Below, piece after piece: positions 24,529 to 36,412 of a stretch of DNA of 64,000 nucleotides. The notes beneath the pieces were generated by a model. That model saw only the letters and a list, made by a program, of their open reading frames with translations, ran no database searches and was not told the origin of the DNA. The translations under genes were made by a program, and so were the position numbers. The stretch spans positions 301,729 to 365,728 of the forward strand of contig JPHH03000032.1 of NCBI GenBank assembly GCA_000750105.3. Reading direction: 5' to 3'. Within the stretch, counting starts at the first letter, position 1. Each line of letters opens with the position of its first letter. This stretch comes from Tolypocladium sp. Sup5 PDA-1. Its lineage: Eukaryota > Ascomycota > Sordariomycetes > Hypocreales > Ophiocordycipitaceae.

Positions 24529-27500
24529 GATGGAAGGCGTCTATGAGTCCGTAGTCCGTACTCAGTGGCAATTTGGTGGGGTGAGTCGTGACGTGTAAGT
24601 CGCAAGGAGGGCGTTCTTTTGCTCGTGAGTTCCCGTGTTCGTCGTATACACAGGCCATCCAAGTTGGCAAACTTCTCTGAAGGGGAACGTCCGCCATACT
24701 TATATCTTAAAGGACGCACACGTGCTGCCTACCCGTTCAACATCACGGCCGCCGACCCCGTCTTCGTCCGTCAATCCGTGGCCGGGTGACGGCCAGGCGC
24801 CACTGGGGCTGAATTGGCCCGCCATTGTTCGCCAATCGCCAGTGGCTGGCGGGCCAGTTTAGTGGACTTTGGGGCCTTGGGAGCCGTGGCTGAGCGCTGC
24901 GTATTCATCGTATCGGCTCTGGAGCGAGATCCGAGATACGGCGATTCTCCAGGCTCTGGCGGGGGCTGGTGGACGGGCAAAGCTGTGTGACAGTGCCGCA
25001 CTGCCGTGGCATTGAAAAGGGCGGCCGTATCTGCCAAGAGAAGCGGGATTCTGTGGCAGTGCCTGTTCTTGATGAACCGACTGAGGGTTGCGAGTTCGCA
25101 GTTTTGACTGGACCGTAGTTATGAGTCGCTCGCAAGTCGGCCACGGAACGGCAAGGGAATCCAACCGACTTCGGCGGCGGACATGTTTGGCAGCTTGTCC
25201 TCAATATCTGTTGACGGCGGCCAACAAGGCAAGTCTTCGGGATTCATAACTCCGTCTTCCGGCGCGGATTCCCGTGGAAACAAAGACCACGTATGCCACG
25301 GATACTCGCACGACGGCCGACAAGCGCCACGCCCGGAGATACTCTACAAGCAGCAAAGGTTTTCGGGGCGAGCACACAGCACGCCACAGCCCCCGGCTCG
25401 GGGGAGCAAGAAATGGTGCCTAACGGATCAGGATGGTTGCCTTTTCAAGGCGTACGTGATGGGTGAGGGTAGCAACTAAGAAGGTACGTACTCGGTACTC
25501 CGTAGTAAGTTGGCAACTGGCAACTCGGATCGTCTCCACAACGAGGGACGACGACATCCGGCAGCTGTGGGAGACCTGCCTTCAAGGCTTCAACACCACC
25601 ACGACACCTGTTGTCCAGTGGACATTGCAACCTGCAACCTGGAAGTGCAGTGCAACTCTCTGCTGCGCAGCTCCACAGCCACCTAGAGATCAAATGGCAC
25701 CGTTTACGAAGCCCTGGAGACGGCAGCGGAGCTCACTGCCTCCCCCGCCGTGCCGTCGCTGCACATCACGGATGCCTCTCCCCCCCCCGTCCGCCCCTCC
25801 GCCGCCCCGGACCCATGCATGACGCCATGGTTGCTTTTTCCTCGAGGCTCGGTGTGCGTGTGTGCGGTGGCCAGACGATCCAATCGGCCGAGGCCAGGCC
25901 CGGGGCTTGAAGGCGAAACAAACTCGGAGTCGACTTCGTCCACTTTGTCCTCACCGAGCCTGTGGAGGTGAGAGATGCGACTGATGAGGACAGGAAAGGG
26001 GGCAAGGGACGGATACGTTACGGCCGGCATGGCAGCTCAGCAGTGGCCCGGCCGACGCCGGAACTCGACGGAATACCTTCTTTGTAGATACCCAGAGGAC
26101 GGGATACGCTCAGGGTGACGGCGCGCTGACAGCCAATGGATCATCCAACGAAATCACCGAACCTATGCCTCGTCGAACGGCGCCCATCCCGTCGCATAGC
26201 CCCGATTTCGCCAACGGTTTGTGCAGCACCGTCTGAGCCTCCGCCGCACGCCGCACGTCGCACGCTGCGCACAGCGCACAGCACACGCGCACACGCGAAC
26301 GGCGAACAGCGAACAGCAAACGTTTGCAAGGTTCAACGGGCCACCGGGCCTCGTCACTACCATGGTGCCGGGTACGTTGGTCGCGCGCAAGCTGCTGCGG
26401 ATGAGCCCCCCTTGTCCTTTGGGTCTCGATAACGGGCCGCCTCGCGTATCTCGAATCTAGGATGAGGCAGCGGCTCTCGACACAGAAGCTTACGGAACCC
26501 TCGGGAGGCCTGGACGCGTCCATCTACTCGTACCGTACAGCTACGGGCTACTTGTAGTTCTTGCACGTTGCGAGTACCTGGCTAACAGGGCCGCTTGGGC
26601 TGCAACAGCACGGCGCCACCAACCTCAGGCGCCGCGCCGTCGCCGCATCTTACAGTACACGAGGGCACGCAAGCAACACTAGGAACCTGTCTCCCACGCC
26701 TGCAACAAACACAAGGCTTCACAAGGCTTCACGAGGCTATCAGAACTCCTCTACAGTTTGCAATCGGCGGCACACGAACACACCGCCACTACTTGTTGCC
26801 TTCCCCCGCTCTCAAATGGGGCCTGTAGAAGCGGCCCTCGAGTGGATGATGCTGGCTGCCAAACACCGACAGGGGGGGGGGGGCAATGAGATGGAGCCCA
26901 ACCGCTCGGTGCAGGCCCCGGCAGCGCCCGTCTGTGTGGCCCGCGACAGAGGCAGGGACACGTCGAGAGGGCCAGGGGGTGGCAGCACTGGCAGCGGGCG
27001 ACTGATGAGCAGAGGCCACGGCCAGTGGCAGCGACCAATGCATACCGAGGGGGCGTGACGGGCGTGTGGTTGGCCTTCGGGACGCTGGGGGACGCTGGGG
27101 GACGCATGCTTCCCACCCACGGCCCCGTCTCTGCATCGGAGAATACAAACTCGAGGCTGCCGGGGGCTGTCCCATACTCTTAAACCTCCGCCTGGAGTTG
27201 CTTTCCTCGCAGGCCAATCTTGACCTTCAATTCTTTTTTCCCCCTTCCCTCCAGGCCCGTCCCTTTGTAACCTGGGGCTCCAAGTTCCGTGCCCGTGAAC
27301 CAGACACGGGGATCGTTTGTTGTTCACGGCTCGCTCTCACCTTCAGCACGCTTGCTCTGGCCTCTGGGCAGGAAGCATAAGCATACTTGTAACAGCGGTG
27401 TTCTGAGCTGACACGGGGACTGCATTGTCCAGCCAGCGGGTTACCCTTCCCCGCCGTCAGTCGTTCGTCCCGTCCGACTCGTTGTGAACGACGTTTGTGC

Positions 27501-27619
27501 GTACGCCTCCGCAACGAATTCAACGAGACAACCGCCGACGCCAAATCGTCGACGGCTTCGAAAATATATCAAACCGCGCTCCTCGACCCTCGATACTCTC
27601 CTCCTCCCCATTGCCCAGC
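24529..27619. other. Long intergenic region between two divergent genes
   Basis: About 3 kb upstream of both the YbjQ gene and the zinc-cluster gene. Open frames overlap on several registers with low-complexity sequence. It carries a run of 12 G near 26872-26883, a TACTCCGTA motif at 25496-25504 and three tandem GGGACGC-type words near 27080-27106. No RNA gene is evident. Confidence 0.5.
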
Positions 27620-30362
27620 ATGGAGAACATTACGGACACCGGCCTCTGGGCCGACTACCGCCGGCCCATGTACATCCCCGCGGCCGGGCCCCAAGATGGC
27701 AACGCGGCCCATCAACAGGCCGCCACTACGGCATACAACGTCCCTACCTTTGATATCCAGGGGGACGGGGGGGCCGCGCCTCTCCAGCCCAGTCACCTCC
27801 GGTCGCACATCGGAGACCATCTCGACCTCCCAACCGACGCCGTGGGCTCGGCCTCCTTCGTCGGGTCCACCACGCTGCATGTGGACGGGGAGGAGCTGGG
27901 GGTCGCCGCCGAGACACCCGGGCTCCCGTATGCGGCGGCGGCGGCGGTGGCGGCCTTTCAGAATGCCCCCGACAACGGATACGGCAATGCCACTACACTG
28001 GTACACACGCCGCGGCAGGCGGCCGGCACCTACGTGCCTTCATATAGCAGCCCGCCGACCGAGCCCATCCCGATGACGTACAACGGACAGATGTTCCAGC
28101 CAGGAGCGCTCTCTGCGACTTACAGCAACCCGATGGCCGGCGGGGGCTACTACAACCCCCCGCCTGCATGGCCAGACACGGGCGGCCCGTTGATACCGTC
28201 CTGGGCTGCTACACCCGTCATGCCCTCGCCTCAGAGTCATTTGTTCCAGGGGCAATACGACGCCTTCTTCACATCTCCCCAGTATACCAACCCCTATGGC
28301 GCCGCATATGCTACGGCCCTCGATGCGGGCTCGCTGAACTTTGGGCAAGGGTTCAGCAGCATTTGGGACCAGCACTTACACGGGGGCTTCGGACCCATAC
28401 CCTACCCCAACTCTGCGGTTGCTGCCGCCGGTAACACTTATATGTCCCCGACGTATACCGCTCCATACATCCCCGTCTCCCAGGCCGCAAACGACATGGG
28501 GAGCAGCTTCCCAGCACCAGTCTCAAACGCCGTGGCCTGGAGGCAACCCTACATGCGGTCCGGCCCCACCAGCGCCGGCTACCAGCGGAGCCACGGGAAT
28601 GGCCACGACCACGGCCGCGTCGTACCGCCTGTAGCACCGTCGGCGGGCGGCTCCATCAACACCAGTCTGCGGCACCTAACCCCGTCGCACACCGGCGCCC
28701 GCTCCTCGCAGCCCCAGCACGCCGGCGCCGCATCCCCCGGCCCGCTCTTCTCATTCAGGAACGGGTTCCGGAGCGAGGACCTGCGCCGCGGGCTGTCCAG
28801 CGGCGGGCATTCGATGGCCTCCAACGACCCCTCCGAGACGGGCTCCGCGTATTCGTACCTGACCTCGCAGCTCTCGGAGCCGCTCCCGCCTCCGAAGCCG
28901 CGGCGCCCGGCCGGCAGCGGCAGCGGCAGCACACCGGCCTCGCAGCGGATGAGCCGCTGGGGCAGCTCGCAGAGCGCGCCGCGGCTCATCGCGCCCAAGG
29001 ATGCCCGCGCTGAACAACAGCACCCGGGCTCGGCACAGCACTACACCACGCCGCCGACGAGCAATGCGAGCCGGGGGCCGAATACATCGTCGATGTCGAG
29101 CAACCGGGGCAAGCGGACGCGGCCGTTGACGCCGGAAACCAAGCAAAACTCCAACGACCGCCGGGGCGAGAAGTCCGTGTGCATCTGGTGCAAGCTGAGC
29201 GGCATTGGCGTACGTTTCCTCTCTTCTCTTTCTTCTTTATCTTCTTCGTCATCCATACTTATCCCTCGCTTGTTGCCTCCATGCTAACCACTGAAGCCGG
29301 CAGTGCCACAAGCTACTCACCGGCCCGGACGTCTGCCAAGGCTGCGAGGAGCGTGGAAAGGCATCGACCTGCATCCGCTTCTACTTCATGGATCTCGTCG
29401 ACGCGGGCAGCATGCAGTTCGCCGCGCGGCAGTACATGGGCCCGCCCCCGCCCGAGCGCGACGGTAGCCCGCCCTCGACGGCCCGGATCCTCGACCACGT
29501 CCGCGAGCTGGCCTGCACGCACAACATCCGCGCCGTGGTCGACGGCAAGCGCCTCTACGACCTGGACCTGGAGAAGAGCCACCGGTTCCTCACGGCGACC
29601 CGCAGCGGCCTGCCGTCGCTGGATGCGGTGCAGGCCTTTGTCGACGCGCAGGCCCAGAAACACAGCTGGAGCAGGTGCGTCGTCGTCGGCGGCAGTGGGT
29701 CCGGCCCCGGCCCCGGCCCGGCGGTGCAGCAGCAGCAGCAGCAGCAGCAGGACCCGCTGCGGACGCTCGCGCTCTTCGACGACGCGCTGCCCGGCCGGGT
29801 TTCGCATCGGCTCGTCTGCCGCTACAACGGCGCCGAGGAGGACCTGCGGACCGACACCCCCGCCAACCGGCTGACGCTGCTCGCCGCGAACCTGCTCTCC
29901 CTGACCTTTGGCCGGCAGATCGAGCACGCCGCCTTCCTCTCACTGCACAAGCGCCTCTCCAAGCAGCACCTGCTCAACAGCGACGACCTGGACCAGCTCG
30001 CCGACCGGCTCTTCGCTCTGCGCTGGCGAGTCTCCCTCTGCAAGCGCCGCCTCGAGGGCCTGCTCTTCGCCGGCCCGGCGCGCGCCGAGGACCCGGAGGC
30101 CGGAGAGCTCTCGCGGTGCATGGCGCGCCTCCGCGACCTCTCCCAGAAGCTCTATTTTTGCTTCTGCTGCGTCCGCCAGAAGCGCGTCAACCACCCGACG
30201 CTGCGCGACGAGCTCGGCCGCGACGAGCGCACGCACCGCTATGCCGGAGCCCGGCACGCCGTCACGGAGCGCTGCCCCGAGGTGTACAGCCACGCGGGCT
30301 TCGAGCAGTGGATGCGCGACGGGGAGACACTCGTCCTGCGGGCGGACCTCGTGGAGTACTAG
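27620..30362 (+). CDS. Zn(II)2Cys6-type putative transcription regulator with mid-protein cluster
   Basis: Two exons, 27620-29209 and 29304-30362, give 882 residues. The start was taken at the first ATG after a CT-rich leader. Residues 1-510 are disordered and rich in Pro, Ser, Gly, Tyr and Ala, like an activation region. Splicing brings together six cysteines, Cys521, 524, 531, 541, 544 and 553, spaced x2-x6-x9-x2-x8, which fits the fungal binuclear zinc cluster; the intron falls exactly before the third cysteine. A basic stretch NRGKRTRPLTPETKQ precedes it. The C-terminal 330 residues are helical and contain Gly-Pro repeats with an eight-glutamine run near 672-679 and an FCFCCVRQKR segment. 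I do not recognise an orthologue with known targets. Most clusters of this class sit at the N-terminus, so the layout is less common. Confidence 0.85.
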
Positions 30363-31100
30363 TTTGTTTATAAAAACAAAACATACTTGGGCGTTTGTGT
30401 GTGCGGTCAATAGGGACCGGATACTTGAAATCATTTGCTTTGGGCGTTTGCGAGGCACAGGGAGGGCTTGAGCGTTGCTTTACAGGGAGGGTATGGTCCG
30501 GAGTTGGGATGGCTCCAACCTTTGCATTTACGTTCCGATTACCTACTGAGACGACACGGTGGGCTTGCAAAAGCCAGCTCATGTGCAACTGACGAGAGAC
30601 ATGGACATGTTGTACGATCGATCACGAGATAGGATACCCTGCACATAGATGACAGAGGCTCGCTGCCCTGAGAAGTCACCTTCACTTTGCTACTCGGCCT
30701 GCCTTGAAACAAATAGCGCTGTTCTTGTGTTCTTGTGTGACCGAGGCTACGTCATTAACCTGAGCACCGGGTTGACTTGACAATGTAATAAAAGCGCAGC
30801 AACGTCCACACGCAGCTAGAGCAGGGCGTGTCGTGGTTGAACGTTACTTTCAGTTCGATGATACCCATGCAAGGACTCCCGTAAACACTCGCCTCCCGCC
30901 CCAAACGTCCATTCTTGGACTCAGAAACGAGTTTTTTCCCGTGCCCCCCGACATAAAATGAAACAATCCTCGGCATTTCCCAGCTGTATTTGTGCAGCGA
31001 CGGCGCCGCTCCAAGAGCTTCTCCCGGCTCCTGCCAAATTCACGCTTCGCCTGCAGCGTGCACCCTCTTATCACGTCAACCTCCTCCCAGCCCCATTAAA
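30363..31100. other. 3' intergenic region between converging genes
   Basis: Holds the 3' ends of the zinc-cluster gene and ISU1 (AATAAAA-like word near 30787-30793). No open frame of interest. Confidence 0.6.
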
Positions 31101-31808
31101 TTACGCAGCCATCTCCTTCTCCAGCACCCTGGCGGTTCCGGCAAGGTCGGTGATGGATGCGTTGGGGTTCTTGCCCTGGTAGTCGGCGATGGCGGCCTTG
31201 ATGGCGTCTTCGGCCAGCATGGAGCAGTGCACTGCGCACAGGCCCGTTAGTTTCGATGCTGCGCACAAGTACTTATCAAAACAGGAGACTTACGCTTGAC
31301 GGGAGGCAGGCAGAGCTCCTTGGAAATGTCCACGTTGCGGATCTTGGCGGCGTCGTCCACTGCACGCCTCGTTAGCAATGCGCGCATATCATCAGCTGCC
31401 GGTACCGGCCACACTCACATCGCATGCCCTTGACCAGCGTCGTCAGGTAGCTCGAGCTGGCAATGGCGGAGCCGCAGCCAAACGTCTTGAACTTGGCGTC
31501 GGTGATGGTGCCCGTCTTCTCGTCGACCTTGATCTGCAGCTTCATGACGTCGCCGCAGGCCGGCGCGCCGACAAGGCCGGTGCCGACGGACGGGTCCGAC
31601 TTGTCCATGGAGCCGGGATTCCGCGGCCGGCTGTAGTGGTCGATGAGTGCTGGGCGTGTCAGTCTGGATCATCGTCTTGTACGGGAGCGCATGTGCACTT
31701 ATCTTTGTCGTGGTAGAAGCGCCGCGCGGGCACTCGGGGAGCAAGTGCCGCAGCCATGGGCGTCGGCAGCGCCCGGATGGCGCGGAAAGGCGCGCGTAGG
31801 GGAAGCAT
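31101..31808 (-). CDS. ISU1: Mitochondrial iron-sulfur cluster assembly scaffold
   Basis: Scaffold on which Nfs1 and frataxin build [2Fe-2S] clusters in the mitochondrial matrix. Four exons, 31808-31703, 31649-31419, 31359-31294 and 31231-31101, give 177 residues. The first 30 residues are Arg/Ala-rich, a clear presequence. Cluster ligands are Cys67 in PACGD with Asp69, Cys94 in FGCGSA and Cys137 in LHCSM; the LPPVK chaperone-binding motif for Ssq1 is at 130-134, with Cys129 next to it. Introns 2 and 3 are normal GT-AG. Intron 1 is not: the only junction that restores the conserved HDK-ALIDHYSRPRN block needs a donor reading ATAAGT. The 53-nt intron has a good CTGAC branch word. Either this is a rare AT-AG intron, a mutation, or a base error in the assembly. 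Confidence 0.93.
31650..31702 (-). other. Apparent non-canonical intron (ATAAGT donor, CAG acceptor) in ISU1
   Basis: On the minus strand exon 1 ends in CACGACAAAG, followed by ATAAGTGCAC, and exon 2 begins after CACGCCCAG. Apart from the first base, the donor is the ideal GTAAGT. The nearest real GT four bases on is out of phase with this acceptor; pairing it with an earlier AG in phase would leave a 35-nt intron and six extra residues, shorter than any other intron in the window. Confidence 0.7.
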
Positions 31809-33042
31809 GGTGACTGTGGCGGACGGGCAGCGATGCGGATGGATGAGTTGTGGTGGTTTCGATAGGGTTCGTGGAGGTGAGGGCAGCGCAAGAGGTGGCG
31901 ATGTTGGTGGGAGATGAGGCCTGGGAATCTTGGTTCCGTTCGCGGGCGATTGATAAAGAATGCTGAAATCGCCGAACAAGTCCGCAAAACGGCCATTGCA
32001 CGTGACGGGCCCGCGGAAACCCCACCAAAAGCCGGGGAACTTGCGTCATCTGACGGTATTGACACTGTGGTTTTGCGGGTGCGTGATATGTATCCATACA
32101 GTGTAAGTTGAGTGGCGAGTCACGTCAAAGATTATCTAATCTACGGTATCCATGCGAGCTGCAATTACGCTTCCCAGCGGCTCGTCGTACATACGAAAAT
32201 GAGCCGAACGGTCATTTCAGCTCCCTTTCCAGCGTCCATGCCGACTACCGAGGCCTGCCCTTGACGACGTCGACATTCATGACAAGGGCAGGGCGTGGCA
32301 GGCATGAAAGGATGCGTCCATGCTTTGCATGCCATGTTTCATGCTCTGTGACAGGCGCCCATGGCCACAGCGGCTTCCAAGCTCGATATGGAGCTGCCAT
32401 GTCGCCTCTACTGCTGCAGCAATACTAAATCCAAGACACCGAAGCCTGAGCTGAGGTATGCATTACCGATGGATATCCATATTTCACCAGACTGAAAGAC
32501 GGCTATTCACGCTGCCATGGCTTTGCGAGGAAGAGCCTCTGGGTAGCTTCGCTTTAGCGTGACAAGGTACCTGATGTAAGTCGTCGCGACAATATCTCCA
32601 AGCCACACTGCGCAACCGAATCAGTCTCAGTGCTAAACCGGTAAATGATACTTCCTTTATTAAAGGGAGATGTCGCTTCTCGCTTCTGGAATGCATTGCG
32701 ACGCTGCATTGCTGCGGCCTGCACAGCTTACATCATCTCGTGCTGCGGGTGTACAAGGTTCACGGTACCTCTCTGTGGTAGGAGCTCACTTGCGTCCAAC
32801 CAACACACCTGCCATTGTGGCTTCTATTGTGACCCTGAAGCAGCAAACAACAAGTCAGCCACATACTCGTCCCAGCTCTACTCTACGCCGGCACGCGGAG
32901 CCTCCTCATCTCGACTTCGTGCATTCGCCAGCCTTGCGACTGGTACCCGACAATATGCGCGCGTCGCCATCTTTATCTTCATATCCGAATTGATACAAAG
33001 TAGTCCGTACACTCGCTTCGCCTTCCCGTTCTAGCCCTCGCG
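31809..33042. other. Divergent intergenic region ISU1 / dipeptidyl aminopeptidase
   Basis: About 1.2 kb holding both promoters. Only short frames without resemblance to known proteins. No repeat of note. Confidence 0.6.
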
Positions 33043-35856
33043 ATGGCGCCATATATCCCCGACCCTGATGGCCAGCAACAACCCCGGCCTTCTCTCGGCT
33101 CCCTCTCCTCCGTATCGACGACGAGCCTGGTCTTCGAGCGACTGCACGAAGAGATGGAAAAAGACCAGCAATCGAGAAAGGCCAGCAGGAGGGCCGAGTA
33201 CAGGGAGGAGGGCGACCACGATGACGCCGAGACGGGTCCCTTCTTGGGCCAGCCTGGCGCTCCCCTCCAGCGCAAGCCCATGGACAGGAGCCTGCGCCGC
33301 ATACTCCTCATCATAGGCGTCATCTTCGTCGGCGGCTGGTGCGCGGCCCTCGGCGTCTTCGTCGTCGCGGGCAAGTACAGGCACGCCAGCGACCTGGACC
33401 ACGACCCCGACGCCGATTCGCGCGGCTCCGGCAAGGCCGTCACCATGGACCAAGTCTTTAGCGGCTTCTGGTCCGCCAAGGCGCACTCGATAAGCTGGAT
33501 CGCGGATCCCGACGGCCAGGATGGGCTGCTGCTCGAGCAGGGCGCCGCCGGCAAGGACTTTCTCGTCGTCGAGGACGTGCGCTCCAGCCAGGACGAAGCG
33601 GCCGCGCACGATGCCGACACCAAGGTCGCCAAGTCGCGCACGCTGATGAAGAATGGCTTCTTCGAGTGGAAGGGCAAGCCGCGCCAGCCCGAGTGGCTTG
33701 AGCCAAGTCCGAATCTGGAGTTCGTCCTCATGGCCGTAAACAAGGAGCACAACTGGCGACACTCCTTCACGGCCACCTACTTCATCCTCCACGTCCCGTC
33801 CAACAGCGTGGAGCCACTGTTCAAGGAGGACGACCAGGCCAAGGTGCAGCTCGCGAGCTGGAGCCCCCAGAGCGACGCCGTCTCCTTCACCATGAACAAC
33901 AACCTCTACATCCGGCGCGTCCAATCGCCCGAGGACACCGCCCAGATCACAAAGGACGGCGGGCCAGAGTACTTTTACGGTATTCCCGACTGGGTCTACG
34001 AGGAGGAGGTGTTTAGCGGGCGCGAGGCGACCTGGTGGTCCGACGATGGCAAATATCTCGCCTTCCTGCGCACCAACGAGACGGGCGTCAAGGAGTTCCC
34101 CATCCAGTACTACATCTCGCGCCCCAGCGGCGACATGCCGGCCGTGGGCGACGAAGCCTACCCCGAGGTCCGCCAGATCAAGTACCCCAAGCCGGGCTCG
34201 CACAACCCCGTCGTCGACCTCCAGTTCTACGACGTCGCCAAGCGAGAAGTCTTTTCCGTGCCCATCGACGGCGACTTCGCCGACGACAACCGCATCATCA
34301 ACAACGTGCTGTGGGCGGGCGGCAAGGTCCTCGTCAAGGAGACGAACCGCGTGGGCGACCACCTCAAGGTCGTCCTCGTCGACGTCGGCAACCGCGAGGC
34401 CAAAACTATCAACGACAACGACGTCGCCAAGATCGACGGCGGCTGGTTTGAAATCTCCCACAAGATGACCTACATCCCCGCCGACGCCGCCAAGGGCCGC
34501 GAGCACGACGGCTACGTCGACACCGTCATCCACGACGACTTTGAGCACCTGGCCTACTTCACCCCCGTCGACAACCCGACGCCCGTCGTGCTCACGTCCG
34601 GCCAGTGGGAGGTCGAGGACGCGCCGTCGGCCGTCGATCTTGCAAACAACCTCGTCTACTTTGTGGGCACAAGGGAGTCGTCTATCCAGCGCCACGTCTA
34701 CTCCGTCAAGCTCGACGGCTCCGACCTGAAGCCCCTGACCGACGCCTCGGCTGAGGGCTACTACACTGTCTCTTTTTCCTCGGGCGCCGGGTTCGCCCTC
34801 GTCTCATACAAAGGCCCCAAGATCCCCTACCAAAAGGTCATCTCTACGCCCTCTACCTCAGCCACGTACAACCGCGTTATCGAGGACAACTCGGACCTCG
34901 CAGACCGCGCCAAGAAGCACGAGCTGCCCGTCCTCAAGTACGGCACGCTCGATCTCGACAACGGCGTCACCGTCAACTACATGGAGCGCCGCCCGGCGCA
35001 CTTCGACCCCAAGAAGCAGTATCCCGTCCTCTTCCACCAGTACTCGGGCCCCAACTCGCAGACGGTGACCAAGAAGTTCATCGTCGACTTCCAGTCGTAC
35101 GTCGCCTCCGCCCTCGGCTACCTCGTCGTCACCGTCGACCCCCGCGGCACCGGCCTCCTCGGCCGCAAGCACCGCGTCGCCGTCCGCTCCCAGCTCGGCC
35201 TCCTCGAGGCGCAGGACCACATCGCCGCCGCGCGCCATTTCGCCTCGCTCGCCTACGTCGACGCCAGCCGCCTCGCCATCTGGGGCTGGTCCTACGGCGG
35301 CTTCGCGGCCCTCAAGACGCTCGAGCAGGACGCCGGCCGCACCTTCTCCTACGGCATGGCCGTCGCCCCCGTCACCGACTGGCTCTTCTACGACAGCGTC
35401 TACACGGAGCGCTACATGCGCCACCCCCGGGACAACCCGGACGGCTACCAGGCCTCGGCCGTCAACAACGCCACCGCCCTCGGGCAGAACAAGCGCTTCC
35501 TGCTCATGCACGGCGTCGCCGACGACAACGTCCACTTCCAGAACTCGCTGACGCTGCTCGACGCCCTCGACCTCGCGGGTGTCGAAAACTACGACGTCCA
35601 CGTGTTTCCCGACAGCGACCACGGCATCTCCTTTCACCACGCCAACCGCATCGTCTACGACAGTATGTTCTCCCTTGACTGCCCGCCCTTGAGACATAAT
35701 CGCATGCTAACGCTCTGTGCAGAGCTCAACAACTGGCTCATCAACGCCTTCAACGGGGAGTGGCTCAAGATTACCAACCCCAAGCCCAACGACAAGTTGC
35801 GGAAACGCTCCACCGAGGACGAGGGGAGGTTGACTGTATACAAGGAGGTGATGTGA
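33043..35856 (+). CDS. dapB: Type IV dipeptidyl aminopeptidase, vacuolar/Golgi (S9B)
   Basis: Serine exopeptidase that removes X-Pro or X-Ala dipeptides. Two exons, 33043-35662 and 35723-35856, join in phase 1 to 917 residues. The layout is a cytoplasmic tail of about 85 residues, one membrane anchor at about 86-110, an eight-bladed propeller and a C-terminal alpha/beta hydrolase domain. The catalytic triad is Ser750 in GWSYGG, Asp828 in ADDNVHF and His860 in DSDHGIS. The membrane anchor separates it from the secreted DPPIV and matches the vacuolar DapB or Golgi Ste13 type. The terminal intron of 60 bp has a GTATGT donor, a GCTAAC branch word and a CAG acceptor, but contains no in-frame stop and is a multiple of three, so it could be read through. 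Confidence 0.95.
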   Translation: MAPYIPDPDGQQQPRPSLGSLSSVSTTSLVFERLHEEMEKDQQSRKASRRAEYREEGDHDDAETGPFLGQPGAPLQRKPMDRSLRRILLIIGVIFVGGWCAALGVFVVAGKYRHASDLDHDPDADSRGSGKAVTMDQVFSGFWSAKAHSISWIADPDGQDGLLLEQGAAGKDFLVVEDVRSSQDEAAAHDADTKVAKSRTLMKNGFFEWKGKPRQPEWLEPSPNLEFVLMAVNKEHNWRHSFTATYFILHVPSNSVEPLFKEDDQAKVQLASWSPQSDAVSFTMNNNLYIRRVQSPEDTAQITKDGGPEYFYGIPDWVYEEEVFSGREATWWSDDGKYLAFLRTNETGVKEFPIQYYISRPSGDMPAVGDEAYPEVRQIKYPKPGSHNPVVDLQFYDVAKREVFSVPIDGDFADDNRIINNVLWAGGKVLVKETNRVGDHLKVVLVDVGNREAKTINDNDVAKIDGGWFEISHKMTYIPADAAKGREHDGYVDTVIHDDFEHLAYFTPVDNPTPVVLTSGQWEVEDAPSAVDLANNLVYFVGTRESSIQRHVYSVKLDGSDLKPLTDASAEGYYTVSFSSGAGFALVSYKGPKIPYQKVISTPSTSATYNRVIEDNSDLADRAKKHELPVLKYGTLDLDNGVTVNYMERRPAHFDPKKQYPVLFHQYSGPNSQTVTKKFIVDFQSYVASALGYLVVTVDPRGTGLLGRKHRVAVRSQLGLLEAQDHIAAARHFASLAYVDASRLAIWGWSYGGFAALKTLEQDAGRTFSYGMAVAPVTDWLFYDSVYTERYMRHPRDNPDGYQASAVNNATALGQNKRFLLMHGVADDNVHFQNSLTLLDALDLAGVENYDVHVFPDSDHGISFHHANRIVYDSMFSLDCPPLRHNRMLTLCAELNNWLINAFNGEWLKITNPKPNDKLRKRSTEDEGRLTVYKEVM

Positions 35857-36412
35857 GATGATGTACACGGTACTTTGAAAGGAAGAGATGGTCTTTTTTT
35901 CGGCATAATGATGTTTCAGCGTAACGATGCTTGGATATGCTGGGGGGGGGGGGGATATCACCCTTGCACATAGTCCCAGCGCATTTAAGAGTCAAATCAG
36001 CAACTTTGATTATTATCATACAACATACAGTAAACTGCGATTTCCATGCCTCTCATCTCGTCTGGCCCGAAAATGCCCGCCTCCAAGTCTACCTGCAGCA
36101 AGAACTAAAATGCTAGTTGATGCCAGATTAAACCTTCCCCCACAAAGCGTCGTCTTTCGTCACAAAAGCGATAGCAAACCTGGACCCCCCCGCGAGCCAT
36201 CACCGGGTACGTCCGTTTTCTTACGCCCAAGAGAGAAAAACGTCGTGGTTACAGTCATGAGCTTAAAGTGAAATTCCTGAATCATCCTCGGCCCGTGGAG
36301 ACGCGACTGGCGTCCGCAACGCCGATTCCTTCCCCCCATATGACAAGTGACCATGGACTACGCCCATCGGCCTAGTATAAGCAGGGACCCAGGCCCACAC
36401 GGGCACTTGCAT
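35857..36412. other. 3' intergenic region between converging genes
   Basis: 3' flanks of the dipeptidyl aminopeptidase and clathrin genes. Contains a run of 13 G at 35942-35954. No gene seen. Confidence 0.65.

Noticed and set aside
33031..34695. A 554-residue frame on the minus strand, and a second at 34858-35697
   Set aside because: Both are antisense to the dipeptidyl aminopeptidase and share the Val/Gly/Asp bias of mirror frames.
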